NCBI GenBank assembly: GCA_030038695.1
Contig: JASHSN010000015.1
Location: forward strand, 1-5,277
Source of the DNA: Nitrososphaeraceae archaeon
GTDB lineage: Archaea > Thermoproteota > Nitrososphaeria > Nitrososphaerales > Nitrososphaeraceae
Direction of reading: 5' to 3'
DNA length: 5,277 nt
The position numbers were made by a program, and so were the translations under genes. The notes under the pieces are model-generated. The model saw nothing but the letters and a program-made list of their open reading frames with translations, ran no database searches and was not told the DNA's origin. Shown in pieces: positions 1 through 5,184 of this stretch; position 1 is the stretch's first letter; each line of letters starts with the position of its first letter.

Positions 1-68
1 AGAGGGACTCGAACCCTCGACCAACTGCTCCGCAGGCAGCCATTCTATCCAAGCTGAACTATGAGCCC
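1..68 (-). tRNA. tRNA-Arg (anticodon GCG), 3' end cut by the window edge
   Basis: Read on the minus strand from position 68, the sequence folds as a tRNA. It has a 7-base acceptor strand GGGCTCA, linker TA, a D stem GTTC/GAAT with a GG-containing D loop, and an anticodon stem GCTGC/GCAGT with loop CTGCGGA. A five-base variable loop TGGTC and a T stem GAGGG/CCCTC around TTCGAGT follow. The anticodon is GCG (positions 33-31), which reads arginine codons CGC and CGU. No intron interrupts the anticodon loop. Only the first base of the 3' acceptor strand lies inside the window, so the last acceptor bases, the discriminator and any CCA cannot be seen. Structure and identity are read directly from the sequence; the amino acid follows from the anticodon. 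Confidence 0.95.
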
Positions 69-71
69 TTT

Positions 72-111
72 TGCACAAATTAGACAAGTTCCATATATGA
101 GCTCTTGTGCA
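72..111. repeat. 7-bp inverted repeat flanking the tRNA TATA-like element
   Basis: TGCACAA at 72-78 is matched by its perfect reverse complement TTGTGCA at 105-111, separated by 26 bases that include the presumed TATA element of the tRNA gene. The arms could be a binding site for a dimeric regulator or a weak stem. A match of this length can also arise by chance. Confidence 0.3.
92..99 (-). promoter_or_regulatory. TATA-like element of the tRNA-Arg gene
   Basis: The stretch CATATATG is centred about 27 bases upstream of the tRNA 5' end, the normal archaeal TATA-box-to-start distance. It is the best AT-rich element in the region. It lies between the arms of a 7-base inverted repeat (72-78 and 105-111). 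Assignment rests on position and composition only. Confidence 0.55.
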
Positions 112-253
112 TTAACTGGCGTGGTAAATAATGAAGAAAGATAATATAAACAACCGCATATTTAGCACACATCATCCCGGTTACAGACGCAGCTCCGCGC
201 TAAGCTAGCCAAGTTTCTAAATACGACTTTTACCAGAATAAACCGCGAACAAC
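112..253. other. Intergenic stretch with no recognisable gene
   Basis: This is most of the spacer between the divergently oriented tRNA and the first methionine-synthase gene. The longest notable open frame is 25 codons (131-208, plus), with no ribosome binding site or recognisable sequence. I see no riboswitch-like fold, T-run terminator or repeat array. The segment probably contains only the upstream promoter context of the two flanking genes. Confidence 0.5.
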
Positions 254-261
254 CTATAAAC
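254..261 (+). promoter_or_regulatory. TATA box upstream of the split methionine synthase genes
   Basis: CTATAAAC is centred about 32 bases upstream of the ATG at 290. With the usual archaeal spacing, transcription would start around 283-287, giving an essentially leaderless mRNA. This agrees with the absence of any Shine-Dalgarno-like sequence before that ATG. Inferred from sequence and spacing only. Confidence 0.6.
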
Positions 262-289
262 CTAGGCCGCGCGAATTCCAATTCATCAA

Positions 290-1273
290 ATGATCTCCTT
301 CCTTGAGGCTATTGCCAGTAGAATTTTGCTGTTCGACGGAGCAATGGGAACAGAAATTCAGCGCCTAAATCCGCAACCTACAGACTTTCCGGGAAATCGA
401 GATGGTTTTAATGACGGTTTGATTCTAACCAACCCAGACTGGATCAAACAGATCCACAGAAGCTATCTGAAAGTTGGTGCAGACTGCATAGAAACAAATA
501 CTTTTGGTAGCAACTATTTGAAGTTAGCGGAATATTCATTTGGTGATAGTACTTTGGAGTTTAATAAAAAAGCGGCAGATATTGCTAGAGAGGTGTGTAA
601 AGAACCTCAATTTGAGGACACCCCACGATACGTAATAGGTTCTATGGGTCCCACAGGTTTTTTACCAAGTTCCGAAGATCCTGATCTGGGCCAAAAAACA
701 CCTGACCAGATAAAGGAGGCATTTCTGCCACAGGCCGAAGGTTTGATTTTGGGTGGTGTAGATGCTCTGTTAATAGAAACAAGCCAAGATATATTGGAAG
801 TCAAACTCGCAATAGAAGCATGCCATGATGCAATCGACAATTTGGGCAAGAAGGTTCCAATTATCGCCAACGTTACACTAGATCAATATGGAAAAATGCT
901 TCTTGGTACAAATATTCAGGCCGCATATACAGTCGTGAGCGACATGCATATCGATGTTTTTGGATTGAACTGTTCAACAGGTCCTGTCGAGATGACTCCA
1001 AGTGTCAGATGGTTGGATCAGCAAGAGGACTTACCCATACTAGTCGTGCCGAATGCAGGCATGCCTTATAATGAAGGTGGTAAAGCTGTATACAAAATGA
1101 CTCCTGCTGAAATGACTCAAAAACTAAAAGAATTCATTGAAAATTACAAGCGAGTTAGAGTAATAGGAGGATGCTGCGGAACAAATCCACTACATATTGC
1201 CGAAATGCGTAAAATGATAGATTCGTACCATGTCAGTGGTATAACAGACACAGGAATAGGTAGAGGGGATTAA
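290..1273 (+). CDS. metH: Cobalamin-dependent methionine synthase, stand-alone homocysteine-binding subunit
   Basis: This 327-residue protein is the zinc-dependent homocysteine S-methyltransferase barrel that forms the N-terminal module of bacterial MetH. It should bind and activate homocysteine as a thiolate for methyl transfer from methylcobalamin, in the cytoplasm. Family motifs in order are DGAMGT (16-21), GADCIETNTF (63-72), GSMGPTG (117-123), FGLNCSTGP (224-232) and GGCCGT (293-298). The three expected zinc ligands are present as Cys228, Cys295 and Cys296. Length matches one module (about 325-350 residues), and the protein stops where MetH would continue into the folate module. That module begins the next gene, 89 bases downstream on the same strand. 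The ATG at 290 sits 15 residues before DGAMGT, as usual for the family. No Shine-Dalgarno site precedes it, and a TATA box at 254 suggests leaderless expression. A betaine- or S-methylmethionine-dependent enzyme of the same fold is the main alternative, made unlikely by the neighbour. Confidence 0.93.
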   Translation: MISFLEAIASRILLFDGAMGTEIQRLNPQPTDFPGNRDGFNDGLILTNPDWIKQIHRSYLKVGADCIETNTFGSNYLKLAEYSFGDSTLEFNKKAADIAREVCKEPQFEDTPRYVIGSMGPTGFLPSSEDPDLGQKTPDQIKEAFLPQAEGLILGGVDALLIETSQDILEVKLAIEACHDAIDNLGKKVPIIANVTLDQYGKMLLGTNIQAAYTVVSDMHIDVFGLNCSTGPVEMTPSVRWLDQQEDLPILVVPNAGMPYNEGGKAVYKMTPAEMTQKLKEFIENYKRVRVIGGCCGTNPLHIAEMRKMIDSYHVSGITDTGIGRGD

Positions 1274-1362
1274 TCTGACGATAGTCCGCGGAGGATAGAT
1301 CCAGTATTATGCGTAAGGTTTTAGAAAGGATCTAGAGCAAAGGATTATGTTATACGTTAAAT
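1274..1362 (+). other. Spacer between the two methionine-synthase cistrons
   Basis: The 89 bases separating the two subunit genes hold no convincing T-run terminator. There is no Shine-Dalgarno sequence at the usual distance from the ATG at 1363. Two very short ATG-led frames occur: 8 codons at 1309-1335, and 11 codons from 1347 running past the next start out of frame. Co-transcription is likely given the functional pairing, but the second cistron could also have its own weak promoter. The sequence does not decide. Confidence 0.4.
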
Positions 1363-3885
1363 ATGCATTCACCCAGAATTAGTTCCTCCTTAAAGGCTGT
1401 TGATCTAAGACAGGAGCCTCCACCTCTAATAATTGGTGAACGTCTCAATACTCAAGGGTCGAGAAGGGCAAAAGACATGGTGCTTAGGAACGATTATGAT
1501 GGCCTGGTTGACTTGGCCAGGACACAAATCGAAGACGGTGCTCATTGCCTCGATGTTTGTGTTGCGACGACCGAACGAACAGATGAACTTGATTTCATGA
1601 GGACGCTTGTTAAAAAATTAAGCATGGTGATTGATGCGCCGCTCGTTATAGATTCAACTGATCCTAAAGTGATTGAAGCAGCCATCAGGCAAATCCCAGG
1701 CAGGCCCGTGATCAACTCTATCAATCTTGAGGGAGATGGAATTAGGTTTCATACGTTAGCACCATTGATGGCAAAGTATGGTATCCCTGCTATCGCGATG
1801 TGTATAGGACCTAAGGGAATGGCTAAAACCCCTGCAGAAAAATTAGAAACCGCGATCCTCCTTTACGAAACAGGTAAAAAATACAACCTCCAGCCCTGGC
1901 AGTATATTTTCGATGTTCTGACTTTCACTCTAGCTACAGGCGAGCAGGAATTCTTGGAATCAGCAAAAGCCACCCTTGAGGGGATACGGTTGGTGAAGCA
2001 AAAAATTCCAGGCTGCTTCACAGTATTAGGACTAAGCAACGTGAGTTTTGGCCTCGCACCAAACGCCAGAAAAATAGTCAATTCTGTTTTCCTGCATCAT
2101 TCCATAAAAGCTGGCCTCGACGCGGTAATAATTAATGCCAAAGATATCATCCCTTACTTGGATATTGATCATGATGAGCGAAAACTGGCCGAAGATCTCA
2201 TTTTCAACAGTCATTCTAACGCACTTGCTGAATTCATAACATATTTCGAAGGAGTAAAGCGGCGATCAGATGTTCCAAGCAACAGGATAGAAGTAGATCC
2301 AAGGTGGGAAGCAAGTAAAAGATGTTATTTTAGAATTGTTCATAGACTAAAAGATGGCATCGAGTCCGACGTTGTCGATTCTATAGCTGATAGGATCCAT
2401 GCAAACCGTCTCGCAACAAGTAACGCTGAATCAAATCTGGATATGGAAAAAAAAGGAATCCTTGAAGCTCCAAAAGAAATGGTTCATGAAGCAGCAGTAC
2501 AGACATTAAACGAAGTTTTGCTACCAGCTATGAAGGAAGTAGGGGACAAATTCGGAGCGGGCGACCTGATTCTTCCGTTTGTGTTGAAATCTGCAGAATG
2601 CATGAAAGCTGCAGTAGCAGAACTCGAAAAATATTTAATTCGAAAAGAAGGTGTAAGCAAGGGGAAGTTAGTACTTTGTACTGTCTACGGAGATGTTCAT
2701 GATATAGGCAAGAACCTAGTCAAGACAATATTTACAAATAATGGATACTCAGTTTATGACCTGGGAAAACAGGTTCCACTCCAGTGTATCGTCGACAAAA
2801 TTAAGGAAGTTAATGCTGACGCAGTTGGCCTATCTGCGCTTCTCGTATCGACATCCAAGCAGATGCAGTACTTTGTGGAATTTTCAAGAAAAGATAAAAT
2901 GACAATACCTGTCCTATGTGGCGGCGCAGCAATTAACAGTAGCTACGTTAATAGAATTGCAAAAGAAGGAGGCATTTATAGTTCTGGCGTATTTTATTGC
3001 AAAACTGCTTTTGAAGGTCTGAAGGTCATGAACAAATTAATGTCAGAAGAAAGATCGGCTTATGTCTCAGAATGGCAACAGAAATTGGAGAGGTGGAACG
3101 AAAAGGAAGTCCCTTCAACATTATCTCAAGTATCGCCGCGTAGCAACATAACGCCGGTTCCAGCGCCCATTCCACCGCATATTGCAAGAAGAATAAGGCT
3201 CGGAGCAGATCACATAGATCTAAATTTGATTTGGAAGTTCATTAATAAAAAGTCTCTTTTTGTTCTTTCTTGGGGATTTCGTGGAAGAGGTGCAAAAGGC
3301 GTGAGCGAACAGCCAGAGAAACTGTTTGAAATATGGGGAAAACGAGTTATTGAAGAAAAGCTGTTTGAACCTAAAGCTGTATACGGTTATTTCAAATGTC
3401 ACAATAGAGACAACAAACTGATTGTAGAAGTGGGTGACGGAGGAGAAGTAGCTTTCGATTTTCCAAGGTCCTCGAAAGCAAAAACCCTATGCCTGACTGA
3501 CTACTTCGGTGAAAATGACATTGCCGCATTTCAGGCAGTCACTGTTGGCACCAAAGTATCAGAGATAATCGATGAATGGAATAAGGAGAACAAATATACT
3601 GATGCATATTATTTACATGGATTAGCCGTAGAAACAGCTGAGGCTATGGCTGAATGGGTTAATTCACTCATAAAGAGAGAACTTAAGATTGGCAACAAAG
3701 GTGGACTTAGATATAGCTGGGGTTATCCTAGTTGTCCTGACGTATTACAACATCATCTAGTTTGGAAAATATTAGATCCTTCAAAATCAGGGATGAGATT
3801 AACAGAAGCTGGTCAGATAATACCTGATCAATCTACCGCAGCCATCGTAGTACATCATCCAGAAGCTGAATATTTTGTGCTGTAA
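1363..3885 (+). CDS. metH: Cobalamin-dependent methionine synthase, folate/cobalamin/reactivation subunit
   Basis: This 840-residue protein carries the remaining modules of MetH. Residues about 20-300 form the pterin-binding barrel, with GERLNTQGS at 25-33 and VIDSTDP at 95-101. Residues about 325-430 are the helical cobalamin cap, with FGAGDLILPFVLKSAE. Residues about 434-570 are the Rossmann cobalamin domain, with DVHDIGKN at 444-451, where His446 is the expected lower axial ligand to cobalt, then LSALLVST at 490-497 and GGAA at 520-523. A proline-rich linker (about 583-606) leads to the activation domain (about 607-840). Its RYSWGYPSCP (783-792) matches the RxxxGYxxC S-adenosylmethionine-binding signature used for reductive remethylation of cob(II)alamin. 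The protein ends at HHPEAEYFVL, some tens of residues before the E. coli C-terminus. The homocysteine barrel is missing here and is supplied by the gene just upstream. TAA is followed at once by an in-frame TGA. Two polypeptides with complete modules indicate a functional split enzyme, not a frameshift. Confidence 0.94.
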   Translation: MHSPRISSSLKAVDLRQEPPPLIIGERLNTQGSRRAKDMVLRNDYDGLVDLARTQIEDGAHCLDVCVATTERTDELDFMRTLVKKLSMVIDAPLVIDSTDPKVIEAAIRQIPGRPVINSINLEGDGIRFHTLAPLMAKYGIPAIAMCIGPKGMAKTPAEKLETAILLYETGKKYNLQPWQYIFDVLTFTLATGEQEFLESAKATLEGIRLVKQKIPGCFTVLGLSNVSFGLAPNARKIVNSVFLHHSIKAGLDAVIINAKDIIPYLDIDHDERKLAEDLIFNSHSNALAEFITYFEGVKRRSDVPSNRIEVDPRWEASKRCYFRIVHRLKDGIESDVVDSIADRIHANRLATSNAESNLDMEKKGILEAPKEMVHEAAVQTLNEVLLPAMKEVGDKFGAGDLILPFVLKSAECMKAAVAELEKYLIRKEGVSKGKLVLCTVYGDVHDIGKNLVKTIFTNNGYSVYDLGKQVPLQCIVDKIKEVNADAVGLSALLVSTSKQMQYFVEFSRKDKMTIPVLCGGAAINSSYVNRIAKEGGIYSSGVFYCKTAFEGLKVMNKLMSEERSAYVSEWQQKLERWNEKEVPSTLSQVSPRSNITPVPAPIPPHIARRIRLGADHIDLNLIWKFINKKSLFVLSWGFRGRGAKGVSEQPEKLFEIWGKRVIEEKLFEPKAVYGYFKCHNRDNKLIVEVGDGGEVAFDFPRSSKAKTLCLTDYFGENDIAAFQAVTVGTKVSEIIDEWNKENKYTDAYYLHGLAVETAEAMAEWVNSLIKRELKIGNKGGLRYSWGYPSCPDVLQHHLVWKILDPSKSGMRLTEAGQIIPDQSTAAIVVHHPEAEYFVL

Positions 3886-4011
3886 TGAGTGAATTTACGT
3901 TCCTCCATTAGTACAAGATTATTAAACCTGTGATACGAAAGAGAGGACGAAGACTTTGGGGTATCGATGTGATATCGTGTCTGTGTGTTTCTCTGCTGAT
4001 TGGTTTCCAAT
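3886..4011 (+). other. Spacer upstream of the HExxH gene, with a small hairpin at its end
   Basis: These 126 bases contain no gene. A second in-frame stop (TGA, 3886-3888) backs up the methionine synthase stop. ATTGG (3999-4003) and CCAAT (4007-4011) form a perfect 5-bp stem with a TTT loop directly against the ATG at 4012. AT-rich patches at 3919-3926 and around 3970 could be TATA elements, but neither is convincing. No T-run terminator is visible. Confidence 0.4.
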
Positions 4012-4335
4012 ATGACTATCAATGATTTTGCTTTTGCTTGTGCTGTTGATGGCTCGCCAGCCTATTTCACTTATGAAGGCGAGACAATGTTGATAATACA
4101 ATCAAAAGAACACGCCAGATCTCGGCTCAATGATTTTGAGGTTATTGAGCCATTCGTTGAGGCACTAATATCGCATGAGACCATTCACGTGGGTATTAAA
4201 AAAATAGAGGGGGGAGAAATATCTGATTCCTTGGACGATATAGAGATTATCGTTGAACGCGAGGGGTTAAAGTTTCAGGTTACCTTAAACAATATATTAT
4301 TCGCAAAAGATACATCAGGAATCGTTACTTCTTAA
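4012..4335 (+). CDS. Small protein with an HExxH metal-binding motif, function unknown
   Basis: This is a 107-residue soluble protein without a signal peptide or membrane segment. An N-terminal part with probable beta strands (for example TMLIIQ, 25-30) leads into a predicted helix EPFVEALISHETIHVGIKKI (46-65). That helix carries HETIH at 55-59, which fits the HExxH zinc signature of metallopeptidases. Glu66, Glu69 or Glu78 could be the third metal ligand in a minimal gluzincin-like arrangement. The acidic stretch SDSLDDIE (71-78) follows, and a strand-rich end (EGLKFQVTLNNILFA) closes the protein. This is much shorter than ordinary metallopeptidases, so proteolysis is only a possibility; a non-catalytic metal-binding or toxin-like role is equally open. 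I chose ATG 4012. An in-frame TTG at 4000 would add four residues, and neither start has a Shine-Dalgarno site. I do not recognise a named family. Codon use looks like that of the neighbouring genes. Confidence 0.75.
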   Translation: MTINDFAFACAVDGSPAYFTYEGETMLIIQSKEHARSRLNDFEVIEPFVEALISHETIHVGIKKIEGGEISDSLDDIEIIVEREGLKFQVTLNNILFAKDTSGIVTS

Positions 4336-4559
4336 ATTTAGGTTATCGTGGATGGACTAAGGTAAAAAAGCAAATTGTATTAAGGGCGTTATAACAGTAA
4401 TATATGTAGAATTCTTCGGATGACTTATGTTCAGTGACAATGAATCAGTAACAACGTAGACACAAGAACAAAACGAGCGATGCCTCCTCGAGTTTAAAAC
4501 GAATTTTTAGCCCCAAAGCAATAATAAATGAATGCCAAAGATAGGGACATGTTCTCACG
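4336..4559. other. Non-coding stretch with no recognisable feature
   Basis: I see no open frame with coding character, no tRNA-like fold and no repeat array here. A run of six A at about 4364-4369 would read as a T run on the minus strand, but it lies more than 400 bases beyond the nearest minus-strand gene. A run of five T at 4504-4508 is too short to call a terminator. The right end contains the AT-rich element listed for the next reading frame. Confidence 0.45.
4519..4529 (+). promoter_or_regulatory. Possible TATA element for the small membrane-protein reading frame
   Basis: CAATAATAAAT is centred about 36 bases upstream of the GTG at 4560, compatible with a start near 4550 and a very short leader. 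AT-rich sequence is common here, so this gives only modest support to the reading frame. Confidence 0.3.
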
Positions 4560-4811
4560 GTGGGGAGTCCTGAGGATCTGTTAGAACATGCTGTTGGAAG
4601 AAATAATCGCATGGCAATAGTTCTGACTGTTTCTTTGCTATTGATACAGGCTTCAATATCTCTAGTCAATCATGAATTTCAAATGCTGGAACTAAGGTTA
4701 AATAAATTGTATATGACCCTCATGCGTCAGCTACGTTTTATTAGCATGAGAATGCTCCCTTTACTGCTAGCTAAATGTACTACTACCACCCAGCACCTTG
4801 TCCGTGAGTAG
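4560..4811 (+). CDS. Possible small single-pass membrane protein, unrecognised
   Basis: This 83-codon frame starts at GTG 4560 and runs to TAG. Its beginning is polar and charged (MGSPEDLLEHAVGRNNR). A clear hydrophobic segment of about 17 residues follows (MAIVLTVSLLLIQASISL, 18-35). A heptad-like helix with leucine or methionine at regular positions (EFQMLELRLNKLYMTLM, 39-55) comes next, then a basic, leucine-rich tail. The first two thirds look like real coding sequence. The tail overlaps by 29 bases the 3' end of the secreted-protein gene on the other strand, so the ends meet convergently. ATG 4611 is an alternative start, but it would drop the charged N-terminus. No Shine-Dalgarno site is present. 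I do not recognise the family. It could be a genuine small membrane protein, a decayed remnant, or a chance open frame. Confidence 0.4.
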   Translation: MGSPEDLLEHAVGRNNRMAIVLTVSLLLIQASISLVNHEFQMLELRLNKLYMTLMRQLRFISMRMLPLLLAKCTTTTQHLVRE

Positions 4812-5022
4812 GATATGGGGTGTTGCGATATACACCATATTCCCTGTGTAAACACGTATTGACATCATCTATAGAAAGCTTTCCATGTTCATTAGCTATG
4901 TCTGTCATGCAATTGAAGAAATTTTTTATTGCAAATGCTGGCGTGACCGTGCTTGCAATTATAATTGCTAACCCGGAGGCTACGCCAATGATGGCTGGTA
5001 GTTTTCTTCGCTGTATTGTCAT
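4783..5022 (-). CDS. Small secreted two-cysteine protein, function unknown
   Basis: This 79-residue protein has a textbook signal peptide. A basic start (MTIQRRK) precedes a hydrophobic core of about 20 residues (8-27), and TPAFA (27-31) precedes a likely signal-peptidase I cut between Ala31 and Ile32. The mature part of 48 residues begins IKNFFNCMTDIANEHGKLS and contains Cys38 and Cys57, spaced C-x18-C, which could form one disulfide outside the cell. The tail is rich in Gly, Pro and Tyr. It recalls short exported proteins with NC...GKL...DVN.C patterns that I associate with ammonia-oxidising archaea, but I cannot name a function. Unlike the other genes here it has a strong Shine-Dalgarno sequence, TAAGGAGA, about four bases before the ATG, and a TATA element about 50 bases upstream. 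Together these fix the start. It is divergent from the partial gene at the right edge and convergent with the possible membrane protein. Confidence 0.85.
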   Translation of the reverse strand: MTIQRRKLPAIIGVASGLAIIIASTVTPAFAIKNFFNCMTDIANEHGKLSIDDVNTCLHREYGVYRNTPYPTHGQGAGW

Positions 5023-5026
5023 TGAT

Positions 5027-5034
5027 TCTCCTTA
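5027..5034 (-). promoter_or_regulatory. Strong Shine-Dalgarno site of the secreted-protein gene
   Basis: On the minus strand TAAGGAGA precedes ATG 5022-5020 by four bases. This is near-complete complementarity to the 16S rRNA 3' end. It is the only good Shine-Dalgarno site next to a credible start in the window, and it decides the start of this gene. Confidence 0.8.
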
Positions 5035-5069
5035 GATCACTGTCCTTATAGGCACTCTCGATCTATTTA

Positions 5070-5077
5070 CTATAAAA
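5070..5077 (-). promoter_or_regulatory. TATA box of the secreted-protein gene
   Basis: TTTTATAG on the minus strand lies about 52 bases before the ATG. A start 25-27 bases downstream would leave a leader of roughly 25 bases containing the Shine-Dalgarno site, a consistent arrangement. On the plus strand the same bases read CTATAAAA, but that is about 95 bases from the next start and less likely to serve it. Confidence 0.55.
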
Positions 5078-5118
5078 CCAATTCATAATACACGAAACAG
5101 ACAGCGTACAATCAAGCG

Positions 5119-5126
5119 AGTATACT
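5119..5126 (+). promoter_or_regulatory. Possible TATA element of the right-edge gene
   Basis: AGTATACT is centred about 45 bases upstream of ATG 5168 and would give a leader of around 18-20 bases. It is a weak match, supported only by spacing and by the lack of a better candidate. Confidence 0.25.
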
Positions 5127-5160
5127 GGGTTTAAGTGGGTGGTCTATCACACAGGATTTT

Positions 5161-5184
5161 GTACATTATGAAAAGGTACATTAT
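5161..5184 (+). repeat. 9-bp direct repeat spanning the start of the right-edge gene
   Basis: GTACATTAT occurs at 5161-5169 and again at 5176-5184, a period of 15 bases, or five codons in the reading frame. The first copy overlaps the proposed ATG at 5168. It may be a small local duplication. Confidence 0.4.

Noticed and set aside
131..208. 25-codon ATG-led frame in the spacer between the tRNA and metH
   Set aside because: Too short, with no Shine-Dalgarno site or recognisable composition; expected by chance.
112..253. A riboswitch (cobalamin or S-adenosylmethionine type) upstream of metH
   Set aside because: No recognisable conserved core or stems, and the proposed TATA box at 254 would place the transcript start downstream of this stretch.
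607..870. 87-codon open frame on the minus strand inside the homocysteine subunit gene
   Set aside because: It lies wholly antisense to a well-supported gene, and its translation shows no domain or motif.
1309..1335. 8-codon frame upstream of the second methionine-synthase subunit as a possible leader peptide
   Set aside because: No methionine-rich or regulatory codon pattern, no ribosome site, no attenuator-like stems or T run.
1542..2214. Three minus-strand frames of 60-72 codons inside the large MetH subunit gene
   Set aside because: Antisense shadows of strongly conserved coding sequence, without motifs of their own.
3220..3402. 60-codon minus-strand frame within the reactivation domain coding region
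   Set aside because: Antisense shadow; the plus strand encodes a recognisable domain throughout.
4445..4669. 74-codon minus-strand frame
   Set aside because: Residue composition is irregular with scattered cysteines and no clear signal or domain; it overlaps the more ordered plus-strand frame at 4560. It cannot be wholly excluded.
4820..5035. 71-codon plus-strand frame opposite the secreted protein
   Set aside because: The minus strand has a signal peptide, Shine-Dalgarno site and TATA box; the plus frame is its shadow.
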